Below are positions 37,409-45,601 of a DNA stretch of 64,000 nt, in pieces. The stretch spans positions 186,001 to 250,000 of the forward strand of contig CAWFQE010000004.1 in assembly GCA_963817885.1 (NCBI GenBank), given 5' to 3'. A model generated the notes under the pieces. That model was not told the DNA's origin. It ran no database searches and saw only the letters and a list, made by a program, of their open reading frames with translations. The stretch is from CAVOHU01 sp963817885 (GTDB taxonomy: Bacteria > Acidobacteriota > Vicinamibacteria > Vicinamibacterales > JAKQTR01). Each line of letters starts with the position of its first letter. Positions within the stretch are counted from its first letter, which is position 1. Position numbers and translations under genes: made by a program.

Positions 37409-38397
37409 ACGAGCGCACGAACATCCTCGGCGATGCGTGGAACCTCCCGCGCGAGGTGAGCGAGGTCAAGGGCAAGGACCCCGGCACCTTCCTCCAGTTC
37501 AACACCCATATGGTCACCTTCTACCAGCAGACCTACGGGGAACTGTCGCGCTTCTTCCTCGCGCTGCGCGAGGGCCGGCTGATCGGCAGCCGCTGCGCCA
37601 AGTGCAAGCAGGTGCTGGTGCCGGCCTCGACCTGGCATTGCCCGACCTGCAACTTCGCGGAGATGACCGAAGTCGAGCTGCCCCATCGCGGCGTCCTTGC
37701 CGCGACCGCGCCGATTACCATCTTCCCGTCGGCCTCCTTCATCGGCGACGCGCCGTTCGCCCGCGGCTACGTCGACGTCGCCATCGACGCTCCCATCGCG
37801 TCGTTTCTCCCGTCGCGCCTGCGGACCACGACCGGCCTGCCCCGGCCGGGGATCTTCGTGAAGGGCGTGGAGCTGAAGCTGGTCTTCGAGGACGCGCGGA
37901 TCGGATCGATCCGGGACATCTTCTGGGTCCCGATGTCCGAGATTCCGGCAAAGCTCCGCGACAGGAAACCCCTGCTGGCCTCGGCGTTGAACTTCAAGAC
38001 GCCGCCGTCACCCTCCGTCAAGCACACCAAGGCAGGGGAGAAGGCGCTCGAGGACGCGATCGCGTCGATGAAGACCCTGGCGGGCAGGATCGCCAGGAGC
38101 CCGCGCGCCCAGAAAGATCTGGCGGGACGGACCCATGCGATCGGCATCAAGACCGGCGGCGGCGACTTCACGCTCCGCGTGGCCGCCAGTGCCATCCGCA
38201 TCGAGGAAGGGCTCCCGAAGAAGCCGGACTTCGTGATGGTGACGAAGGATCCGGGCGTGTTCACCCGGTGGGTCGCCGACGGCTCACTGACCGACGCCGC
38301 GGTCGAAGGGCACCTCTGGCTTCCTCACAAGGAGGCCTTCGGCGTCCTGCCGATCCTCGACCGGCTTCCGCGGTCTGTGCGCCGCGACATGACGTAG
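37405..38397 (+). CDS. DUF35 (rubredoxin-like zinc ribbon/OB-fold) fused to SCP2 sterol-carrier domain
   Basis: A 330-residue protein starting at GTG 37405 inside the stop of the thiolase-like gene, with GGAGG upstream. Residues ~45-180 are DUF35: a zinc ribbon CAKCKQ followed by HCPTCN, then an OB-fold strand set (HRGVLAATAPITIFP, then FARGYVDVAIDAP, and RPGIFVKGVELKLVFED). Residues ~205-325 are SCP2-like (GGDFTLRVAASAIRIEEG, then DFVMVTKDPGVFTRWVADG). DUF35 proteins bridge thiolase-like enzymes with acyl-CoA partners, and SCP2 binds lipid or sterol-CoA, so the pair suggests metabolism of a bulky lipid or terpenoid CoA ester. Confidence 0.88.
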   Translation: MNERTNILGDAWNLPREVSEVKGKDPGTFLQFNTHMVTFYQQTYGELSRFFLALREGRLIGSRCAKCKQVLVPASTWHCPTCNFAEMTEVELPHRGVLAATAPITIFPSASFIGDAPFARGYVDVAIDAPIASFLPSRLRTTTGLPRPGIFVKGVELKLVFEDARIGSIRDIFWVPMSEIPAKLRDRKPLLASALNFKTPPSPSVKHTKAGEKALEDAIASMKTLAGRIARSPRAQKDLAGRTHAIGIKTGGGDFTLRVAASAIRIEEGLPKKPDFVMVTKDPGVFTRWVADGSLTDAAVEGHLWLPHKEAFGVLPILDRLPRSVRRDMT

Positions 38398-38436
38398 GCG
38401 TCGAGCCAGGCCCTGCGAAGGGACCCGGGGGCCGGG

Positions 38437-38664
38437 CTACACGGTGATGAAGGCGGCCTCCCACTCGGCCTTGTTCAGGTCCGACTGGATCATGGTGACC
38501 ACGTTCACCACCACCGAGTTGCCCTGGCGCCTGACGGGAAACCGGTCCAGGTTTCGGGTGGCGCGGCCCCCGATGTACACGCCATCGAGCCGATACACCG
38601 AGTCGTGCTTGCTGCACACAAAGTGCGATTCGCCCGGGGGCCCGTGATGCGCCGCCGTCTCCAC
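38437..38664 (-). pseudogene. Remnant of a Rieske [2Fe-2S] domain gene
   Basis: A 75-residue frame with GTG at 38664, in frame with and just after the hemerythrin stop. It reads HFVCSKHDSVYRLDGVYIGG, then DRFPVRRQGNSVVVNV, which is the second half of a Rieske domain with its CxxH ligand pair. The first CxH ligand half is missing, and the frame is closed upstream by the hemerythrin stop at 38695-38697. A two-ligand fragment cannot bind a normal cluster, so I treat it as decayed or truncated. It could alternatively be a frameshifted gene, given errors elsewhere. Confidence 0.4.
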
Positions 38665-38694
38665 CGTGAGGCGGATCAGCGGCCAGTCGTGACG

Positions 38695-39099
38695 TTACTT
38701 CTTCGCGGATGCGACGTAGGCCGCGAACTTCTTGTCCTCCGAGAGGATGTGCTCCAGGAACCAGTCTCTCAGGAACGACAGCACGCTCTGGATGCTCGTG
38801 CCGCTGCCTGCCGAATGGGCCTTCTCGAGTTCGGCAATCTGCGACACGAAGAACTCATGCTGCCCCTTCTGGTGCTGGAGATCCTTGTATTCGAGCTTCC
38901 GCATCAGGGCTTCTTCGAAGCGGAAGTGCTCGGTCGCGTAGGCCTTGAGGCGTTCGATCAGGCTTGCGTCGACCCTGGCCTGCTTGTTGTCCGACGCCTT
39001 GGAAAAGCAGTCGTTCAGGCCTTCGAGGAACGACTGGTGCTGCCTGTCGAGTTCGTTGATTCCGACGCTGAAGCTGTCCTTCCACTTGAAGAATTCCAT
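38695..39099 (-). CDS. Bacteriohemerythrin
   Basis: A 134-residue four-helix non-haem diiron protein that binds O2. ATG 39099 follows AAGGAG; the longer upstream frame is not coding. Iron ligands are seen in order: FSVGINELDRQHQSFLEGLN (His of RQHQ), YATEHFRFEEALMRK (His and Glu), HQKGQHEFF (two His) and DWFLEHILSEDKKFA (His and Asp). Length equals the canonical family. The GATAAT at 39188-39193 on the minus strand is a plausible -10. It is probably an oxygen store or sensor. Confidence 0.93.
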   Translation of the reverse strand: MEFFKWKDSFSVGINELDRQHQSFLEGLNDCFSKASDNKQARVDASLIERLKAYATEHFRFEEALMRKLEYKDLQHQKGQHEFFVSQIAELEKAHSAGSGTSIQSVLSFLRDWFLEHILSEDKKFAAYVASAKK

Positions 39100-39187
39100 G
39101 ATTTCTCCTTCCAAGCCGGCACCACGTCGGCGTCCCGGAAACCACGCGCAACTCCGATCGCCGCGCCGGCGCTGCCCAATCATTGAG

Positions 39188-39336
39188 ATTATCGACCTTT
39201 CCGGCAGGTAAAGAACCAGTACGAAGGTCCTCTGACCGGCAAACGGCCTCGACCGGCCGAATTCGGGCCCCTGGCGGCAGTCCCGCGGGACCATCGTGGC
39301 CGCGCCTATCCTCTCAGGCCCGCATTCGGCTAGGAT
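39188..39336. promoter_or_regulatory. Divergent promoter region between hemerythrin and TPM genes
   Basis: In the 263-base gap (39100-39362) two -10-like elements face outward: GATAAT on the minus strand (39188-39193) for hemerythrin and TAGGAT on the plus strand (39331-39336) for the TPM gene, about 27 bases before its ATG. Neither has a convincing -35. Nothing else was seen. Confidence 0.4.
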
Positions 39337-39362
39337 ACGGGTTCATCAAGCGGTGGTGACCG

Positions 39363-40014
39363 ATGTTCCTGAACGACGCTGAAGCCGACACGATCGACGC
39401 GCAGATCGGCCGGCTGGAGTCGCGCACCGGCGTGCAGGTCGTGACGGCGGTCGTCGGCAAGTCGGACACCTACGCCGAACTGCCGTGGGCGGCGTTCGCG
39501 CTCGGCGCGGCGCTGGCCGGCTTCGCCGTGGTGCTCGCCGACGCGGTGCGCCCGCAGTGGATCACGTCGCACACGGCGCTTGATTCACGCGACGACCATC
39601 CTCGGCGCGGCAGCCGCGAGCGCGCTGCTGGCCGTGTTCGTGCCGCCCTTCGCGCGACTCTTCCTGCGCCCGGCGCGGCGTGACTCGAGGTCCGTCAGCA
39701 CGCGCAGTCGCTGTTCCTGACGCGCGAGCTGTTCGGGACGCGCAGGCCGCACGGGCGTCCTCATCCTGATCAGCCTCTTCGAGCGCAAGATCGAAATCCT
39801 GCCGGACACCGGCTTCCACGCTCGCCTCGAGCGAAGGCGGATTGGGGAACGGTGATCGCGCGGATGACGCCGCACCTGCGCGAGGCCCGTCCGTTTCACG
39901 CGCTGCAGGAAGGACTTGCCGCGCTCGAGGATCTGCTCGACGTCCAAGGGGTTCCAGCCGGGCGACGGTTCCAACGAGCTGCCCGACCGGCCGATCGAGG
40001 AGCGCGGCACATGA
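39363..40014 (+). CDS. TPM-domain (YgcG/phosphatase-like) membrane protein, first copy (about five frameshifts)
   Basis: About 216 residues after balancing five single-base shifts near 39581, 39685, 39750, 39830 and 39945; the net corrected length is exactly 217 codons. The N-terminus is FLNDAEADTIDAQIGRLESR, then TGVQVVTAVVGKSDTYAELP as in TPM domains. A hydrophobic hairpin follows (AAFALGAALAGFAVVLADA, then ILGAAAASALLAVFVPPF). The second part reads LILISLFERKIEILPDTGFH and VIARMTPHLREARPFHALQE, the typical end of this small TPM membrane-protein type. ATGA at 40011-40014 couples it to the next gene. Function of the family is unsettled. Confidence 0.7.
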
Positions 40015-40995
40015 GCCGCTCCGCCATTCGCGTGCTGTTCGTGTCGGTCTGGCTCGCGTCGCTCCAGGCGGCGTCCGGCCCTGGCGATCGACGTGCCCTA
40101 CCTGACGGGCCGCGTGGTTGACGACGCCGCGATTCTCACGCCGACACGCGCGGCCGGCTGGCGGCCGCCGCCAAGGCGCACGAGCAGGCGACGGGCAATC
40201 AGGTCGTCGTCCTCACCGTCCCGACGATCCAGCCGGACAGCATCGAAGACTACGCCGTCAAGGTGTTCGAGGGCTGGAAGCTCGGTCAGAAGGGGAAGGA
40301 CAACGGCGTGCTGGTCGTCGTCGTGCCGCAGGATCGCAAGGTGCGGATCGAAGTGGGCTACGGCCTCGAGCCCACGCTGACCGATGGCGCCTGCGGCCAG
40401 ATCATCCGGACGCTGATGACGCCGGCGTTCAAGACCGGCAACTACGACAAGGGCGTCGAAGACGGCGTCACGGCGATCATCGCGAAGCTCGAGGGGAAAG
40501 GGGATCTGGCGGCCGAGGCCGAAGCGGCGGAGTCTCGAGGCTCGGCGGCGACAGCACGTCGAGCGGCTTCGCAGACGCCCGACCTGCCGTGGCCGGAGCG
40601 GATCCTGATTGGCGCGTTCGTCTTCGGGATCATCGGGCTCTTCACCGTGATCGGCGTCCTCACGCCCGGCGTCGGCTGGTTCCTGTACGTGTTCCTGATC
40701 CCGTTCTGGGCGATGTTCCCGATCGTCGTCATCGGGCCGCGGCCCACCGTCGTGTCTGCTGGCCACCTATCTCATCGGCTACCCGGTCGTGAAGATCGCG
40801 CTCGGGAGAACTGCGTGGTACCAGAAGGCCGCGACCGATCTGAAGACCAAGGGCACCGCGAGGATCGGCGGCTTCACGCTCGCGAGCTCCGGCGGATCGT
40901 CCGGGTCCTCGTCGAGCGGCTGGAGTTCCGGCGGGGGAGGGTTCTCCGGCGGCGGTGGCAGCTCCGGCGGCGGCGGCAGCTCCGGCAGCTGGTAG
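40011..40995 (+). CDS. TPM-domain YgcG-like exported membrane protein, second copy (three frameshifts)
   Basis: About 327 residues after correcting a gain near 40080, a loss near 40142 and a gain near 40758, giving exactly 328 codons. A signal peptide (IRVLFVSVWLASLQAAS) leads into the TPM domain: DVPYLTGRVVDDAAILTP, NQVVVLTVPTIQPDSIEDYA, then KDNGVLVVVVPQDRKVRIEV and GYGLEPTLTDGACGQIIR. Two helices follow (ILIGAFVFGIIGLFTVIGV, GWFLYVFLIPFWAMFPIVV). The C-terminus is the Gly/Ser-rich GGGGFSGGGGSSGGGGSSGS ending in Trp, a hallmark of YgcG-type proteins. It lies in tandem with the related gene upstream, translationally coupled. Confidence 0.8.
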
Positions 40996-41101
40996 CCGAA
41001 GGGGTCGGGACGGATTTTCGATCAAGACTCTCGAGGATTTCAGATCTGTCGTCGCCAGACAGCGCTTACAGGCCCGTAATCCCATTGTGCCCGGTTCGAA
41101 A

Positions 41102-41851
41102 ATGCGTCCCGACCCCTACGTTCTCGTCGACAAGGTCTGGATCACCGACGTCGTCCTGGACGAGTACAGCGTCCGCGGCGTGCTCGTCGTAGACGAGGAG
41201 CGGGCACTCGTCTGGGACACGCTGTCGCACCCGCGCGACATGACGGGCCACCGGGACCTGTCCGCCGGCCGTGAACTGACAATCGTCTACAGCCACGCCG
41301 ACTGGGATCACATCTGGGGCACGGCGGGGTTGCCGTACGCCTCATCCACCGTCGTGGGCCATCGACTGTGCCACGCCCGGTTCGATGCGGATGTGCCCGT
41401 CACGCTGCGAGAGAAGCAGCTCGCGGAACCTGGCGCCTGGGACGCCGTGTCACTGGTCCCGCCGACGACCATGTTCGATGCCGAGATGGTCGTGGCGCTT
41501 GGAGAGGTGACCATTCACCTGCAGCACCTGCCCGGACACACCCCCGATTCCATCGTCGGGTTCGTGCCGGCGCGCGGCCTGCTGCTGATGGGGGATGCAG
41601 CCGAGACGCCGTTTCCCGTCCTACCGGCCGACTGTCCGATCGATCGCTGGATTGCCGGACTCGAGCGATGGGCTCACGATTCGAGAGTCCGGATGGTGGT
41701 TCCCGCACACGGTGCCATCGGGGGCCCCGAGATCCTGCTCCGGAACATCGACTACCTTTCGCGGCTGCGTGACGGGCGCGCCATCGAGATCGCCGAACCA
41801 CTGACGACGTTCTACCAGCAGACCCACGAGACGAACCTGCGCAGGCGGTGA
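41102..41851 (+). CDS. MBL-fold metallohydrolase with HxDxDH variant
   Basis: A 249-residue metallo-beta-lactamase-fold enzyme from ATG 41102. Metal motifs are YSHADWDHIWGT (HADWDH in place of HxHxDH, so the second His is Asp), HLQHLPGHTPDSIVG, LLLMGDAAETPFP and VVPAHGAIGG. The HADWDH form occurs in a subset of MBL hydrolases and probably still holds two metals. It is cytoplasmic, with no signal peptide. It lies 106 bases downstream of the TPM gene and has no clear partner. Confidence 0.88.
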   Translation: MRPDPYVLVDKVWITDVVLDEYSVRGVLVVDEERALVWDTLSHPRDMTGHRDLSAGRELTIVYSHADWDHIWGTAGLPYASSTVVGHRLCHARFDADVPVTLREKQLAEPGAWDAVSLVPPTTMFDAEMVVALGEVTIHLQHLPGHTPDSIVGFVPARGLLLMGDAAETPFPVLPADCPIDRWIAGLERWAHDSRVRMVVPAHGAIGGPEILLRNIDYLSRLRDGRAIEIAEPLTTFYQQTHETNLRRR

Positions 41852-42255
41852 GCCGCTGACCGGCTTCTTCCCGCAGCGTCACCAACAGAACTCGCCTCCA
41901 GCGTCAGCCGCTCACGGACGTCGGCCGATGGACGCGTGTAAGCGAGTCTTCGGGCAACCGGCTCGCTGACGACGCCGGCTGCGCGCGTCTCGATCTCATC
42001 GAGTCTCGCGAAACCTGCCGTTCCGTTTCTGCACGATTCGCACGTTCCGGCAGTCAATGTTACACACGCCGTGCCAGCCCCTAGATGCTCGTGGGTCAGG
42101 GACGCGTCACGCTGACACTCGCGCGAAGGTATCGACCTTGCAGCCTCGACTGGATCACTCGCTGCCCATCCTTTCCGGAACTTCAATTCCGCGCGGCGCC
42201 GTTCTCTGCGCGGCGGGATGGGCCCTGATCATGCCGACTCGAAAAGTGAGGTTCC
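41852..42255 (+). other. Intergenic region ahead of the multihaem cytochrome
   Basis: A 404-base gap. No frame looks coding on either strand, and I found no strong stem-loop or promoter. The reading frames that span it are shadows without ribosome sites. Confidence 0.5.
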
Positions 42256-45021
42256 ATGGTCCCGAGAAACCTGTCCCCTCGGCGACCCATCGTCGCGAGG
42301 GTTCTGCTTACGGCGGCGGTCGGTACGCTGCTCGTAGGGGTTCCGTCCAGAATGTCCGGGCAATCCGCCGTCCCAGGATGGATTGTCGTCGCCTGGAACA
42401 ACCTGGGCATGCATTGTATGGATGCAGACTACAGCGTGTTTGCGACACTACCGCCATACAACACGATCCAGGCACATGTCATCGACCCGTCAGGTAACCT
42501 GATCACCAGCCCCGCGAACATCCGCGTGACCTACCAGGGTGTCGCCGATCCGAGCGGGTCCATCAACACCACCTCCGGGGGCAAGACCAACTTCTGGGCC
42601 AACATCGTCTCGCTCTTCGGCGTCTCGCTCCCGGTGGACACGGGCCTGCTCAACCACAACATGCCCGGGCCGGCCAATGCGGCGCAGCCGATGATCTTCG
42701 ACTCGACACGCAACTGGTTCATCGCGGAAGGCATCCCGCTGACGCCGTACGACAATACCGGCGCGAAGAACCCTTACCCGATGATGCGCATCACGGCATC
42801 CGATTCGCTCGGCACCGTGCTCGCCACGACGAACATCGTCCTGCCCGTGTCGGACGAAATGAACTGCCGGGCCTGCCATAGTTCGGGATCGGGCCCGGCC
42901 GCGAGACCCTCCGCCGGGTGGGTGAACGACACCAACCCGGAACGTGACTACCGCCTGAACATCCTCCGCGTGCACGACGATCGGCAGGCCGGCAATCCGA
43001 CCTTCGCAGCGGCGCTCGCCGCGCGGGGCTACAACGCAGCCGGCCTCTACCCGACGGCGACCGGCGGCAAGGCGATTCTCTGCGCGACCTGCCACCTGTC
43101 CGAGGCACTGCCCGGCACCGGCTACCAGGGCATCCCGCCCCTGACGGCGTCCATCCACAGCCTGCACGCGAACGTCATCGACCCCGCCAACGGTCTGGCG
43201 CTGGAGTCCAGCACGAACCGGTCTGCCTGCTACAACTGTCACCCTGGCTCCCAGACGCGCTGCCTGCGCGGCGTCATGGGCAACGCCGTGGCGGCGGACG
43301 GCACGATGGCGATCCAGTGCCAGAACTGCCACGGCCCGATGTCGGCCGTCGGCTCATCGGCCCGAACGGGCTGGCTGAACGAACCGAACTGCCAGAACTG
43401 CCATACCGGAACGGCCGTGCTCAACAGCGGCCAGATTCGCTACACGTCTGCGCTCGACGCGAACGGCCAGCTCCGCCAGGCGGCCGATCAGACGTTTGCG
43501 ACAGAACCCAATACGCCCGCGGCCGGTTTCTCGCTCTACCGGTTCTCGGCCGGTCACGGCGGACTGCAATGCTCGGCATGCCACGGCTCCACGCACGCCG
43601 AATACCCGTCGTCGCACGAGAACGACAACGTCCAGAGTCTGCTGCTCCAGGGCCACGTCGGCACGATCGGCGAGTGTTCGACCTGCCACACCACGGCTCC
43701 CTCAACGACCAACGGCGGCCCGCACGGAATGCACCCGGTCGGATCGGTCTGGGTGTCGGGACACGGAAACGCCGCAGAGTCGAACAGGACGCAGTGCCAG
43801 GCGTGCCATGGCGTGGATTATCGCGGCACGGTGCTGTCGCGTTCGTTCGCGGCCCGCACGCTCTCGACCAGCTTCGGCACGAAGGTCCTGTTCCGCGGCG
43901 CCCAGATCGGCTGTTACACGTGCCACAACGGCCCTTCCAGTGAAAGCGCCAACCCGAACCGCCCGGCCGTCGCCAGCAACCTGACGGCATCGACGACCTC
44001 CGGCACGTCGGTCACGATCCACCTGGTGGCCACCGATCCCGACGGCAACCCGCTCACGCTGCACATCGTGTCGCAGCCGGCGAACGGGACCGTCAGCCTC
44101 TCGGGCACGACAGCCGTGTACTTCCCGTTCGCCGGGTTCTCGGGGGTCGACACATTCACCTACGCCGCGTGGGACGGGTCGATCGAGTCGAACCTGGCGA
44201 CAGTGAGCGTGACGGTCGGCACCGGGACAGGCTGCTCGGTCACGTCGACGGCGAGCGCACCGTCGACGGCCGCGGTTGGTGCCAGCGTGCAGTTCTCGAC
44301 GACGGTGACGGCGCAGGGATGCTCCGGCACCATCGCCTACGACTGGAACTTCGGTGACGGCACTCCGCACGGGACGACGAGTAGCGTGGTTCACACCTAC
44401 GCGTCCGCCGGAACCTTCCAGTGGACGATGACGGCGTCGGTCGGCGGGCAGTCCACGTCGAGGACGGGCAGCATCGTGATTACTTCGACCTCCACGTGCT
44501 CGCTCACATCGACATCGACGGTGCCGACGACGGCGACAGTCGGGATCAGCGTGCCATTCCTGATAACCGTGACGGCAACAGGATGCGTTGGCACGATCGC
44601 GTACGACTGGAACTTCGGCGACGGGAGTCCCCACGCGACGATCCGCAATCCCTCGCACACCTACACGACCACTGGAACGTTCCAGTGGGCTGCCACCGCG
44701 TCGCTCGGCGGCCGGATCACCTCGCAGGGCGGCAGCATCAGGATTTCGGCGCCCTCACTGCCCCCGCCGACGGTGAGCTCGGTCACACAGCTGTCGGATC
44801 CATTCCGGATCCGGATCGACGGCGCCAACTTCGTCAGCGGCCTGAAGGTGTACATCGGATCGGATACGACGCCGTGGCCGGGCGTCGTCCTCAACAGTTC
44901 CACCCGGATCACGCTGGACGGCAGCGGGCTGTCGTCGAAGTTCCCGGAAGGAGTCAGTGTCAGGATCAGGATCTTCAATCCTGATGGCCAATCGGTGACG
45001 ACAAGCTTCACGCGACGGTAG
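42256..45021 (+). CDS. Secreted nine-haem c-type cytochrome with cadherin-like, PKD and IPT modules
   Basis: A 921-residue exported protein with a signal peptide (VLLTAAVGTLLVGVPSRM). The N-terminal ~190 residues form a domain starting GWIVVAWNNLGMHCMDADYS, which I recall from other multihaem cytochromes. Nine CxxCH haem sites follow between 42865 and 43926: CRACH, CATCH, CYNCH, CQNCH, CQNCH, CSACH, CSTCH, CQACH and CYTCH. The C-terminal third has no haem sites: a tandem-repeat Ig-like domain (PLTLHIVSQPANGTVSLSGT), two PKD domains (IAYDWNFGDGTPH, IAYDWNFGDGSPH) and an IPT/TIG-like end. A surface or periplasmic electron carrier, held by its Ig modules, is the likely role. Confidence 0.9.
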   Translation: MVPRNLSPRRPIVARVLLTAAVGTLLVGVPSRMSGQSAVPGWIVVAWNNLGMHCMDADYSVFATLPPYNTIQAHVIDPSGNLITSPANIRVTYQGVADPSGSINTTSGGKTNFWANIVSLFGVSLPVDTGLLNHNMPGPANAAQPMIFDSTRNWFIAEGIPLTPYDNTGAKNPYPMMRITASDSLGTVLATTNIVLPVSDEMNCRACHSSGSGPAARPSAGWVNDTNPERDYRLNILRVHDDRQAGNPTFAAALAARGYNAAGLYPTATGGKAILCATCHLSEALPGTGYQGIPPLTASIHSLHANVIDPANGLALESSTNRSACYNCHPGSQTRCLRGVMGNAVAADGTMAIQCQNCHGPMSAVGSSARTGWLNEPNCQNCHTGTAVLNSGQIRYTSALDANGQLRQAADQTFATEPNTPAAGFSLYRFSAGHGGLQCSACHGSTHAEYPSSHENDNVQSLLLQGHVGTIGECSTCHTTAPSTTNGGPHGMHPVGSVWVSGHGNAAESNRTQCQACHGVDYRGTVLSRSFAARTLSTSFGTKVLFRGAQIGCYTCHNGPSSESANPNRPAVASNLTASTTSGTSVTIHLVATDPDGNPLTLHIVSQPANGTVSLSGTTAVYFPFAGFSGVDTFTYAAWDGSIESNLATVSVTVGTGTGCSVTSTASAPSTAAVGASVQFSTTVTAQGCSGTIAYDWNFGDGTPHGTTSSVVHTYASAGTFQWTMTASVGGQSTSRTGSIVITSTSTCSLTSTSTVPTTATVGISVPFLITVTATGCVGTIAYDWNFGDGSPHATIRNPSHTYTTTGTFQWAATASLGGRITSQGGSIRISAPSLPPPTVSSVTQLSDPFRIRIDGANFVSGLKVYIGSDTTPWPGVVLNSSTRITLDGSGLSSKFPEGVSVRIRIFNPDGQSVTTSFTRR

Positions 45022-45022
45022 G

Positions 45023-45091
45023 CGGCGGGCTTGCCCGCCGGCCAACCGGAGCGGCCCGAGCGACCCGGCCGGGAGATTGGCTCCCGGCCGG
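45023..45091 (+). terminator. Two stem-loops after the multihaem cytochrome
   Basis: Directly after the stop is an 8-bp stem (CGGCGGGC, loop TT, 45023-45040), and 25 bases on a perfect 11-bp stem (CCGGCCGGGAG with loop ATTGG, 45065-45091). Neither has a U-tract, but their position argues for termination or 3' protection. Confidence 0.6.
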
Positions 45092-45144
45092 ACACAGGCG
45101 CCGGTCCCTGCCTTCCGCGTCCAGAGAGGTGGTGTCACCTTTCA

Positions 45145-45173
45145 CCTGCCGCCAACTCTGTAGCGGCAGGAGG
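45145..45173 (+). promoter_or_regulatory. Hairpin covering the ribosome site of the DoxX-like gene
   Basis: CCTGCCGC (45145-45152) pairs with GCGGCAGG (45163-45170) around a 10-base loop, and the second arm overlaps the AGGAGG ribosome site (45168-45173). It could restrain translation of the gene starting at 45179. No ligand or temperature signal is evident. Confidence 0.4.
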
Positions 45174-45178
45174 ACGAT

Positions 45179-45601
45179 ATGGCGCTTGACAGACATCTGA
45201 ATTCCGCATGGTTGGCGCTCAGGGTCGGGCTCGGTCTCGCTGCGTTTCTGGCGGGCCTGGACAAGTTCTTCAACCTGCTCACGAACTGGTCGATGTACCT
45301 CAACCCGCTGGCGACGCGGGTGATCCCGCTCAGCGCCGATGCGCTGATGCGGGTGTTCGGCGTCGTCGAGATGATCGTGGGCCTGGCGATCCTCACGCGA
45401 TGGACCCGGCCCGGCGCCTACGTGGCGATGATCTGGCTCGCGTGCATCGCGATCAACCTCGTCACCATGGGCACGTTCTTCGACATTGCGGTGCGCGATC
45501 TCGAGATGGCGATCGCCGCCTATACCCTGGCACGATTGACGGAGGCGCGCTCGGCCGCCGGCCGCGTGGCTCTTCAGTCAGGCAAGCGTGAGGCCGCGTA
45601 G
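45179..45601 (+). CDS. DoxX-like small membrane protein
   Basis: A 140-residue inner-membrane protein starting after AGGAGG. Four helices are visible: WLALRVGLGLAAFLAGLDKF, VFGVVEMIVGLAILT, YVAMIWLACIAINLVTMG and LEMAIAAYTLARL. The GLDKFFNLLTNW segment after helix 1 and the loop before helix 2 fit the DoxX/DoxD-like superfamily. Function is unknown. Its 3' end overlaps the convergent CPBP protease gene by 28 bases. Confidence 0.8.
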   Translation: MALDRHLNSAWLALRVGLGLAAFLAGLDKFFNLLTNWSMYLNPLATRVIPLSADALMRVFGVVEMIVGLAILTRWTRPGAYVAMIWLACIAINLVTMGTFFDIAVRDLEMAIAAYTLARLTEARSAAGRVALQSGKREAA

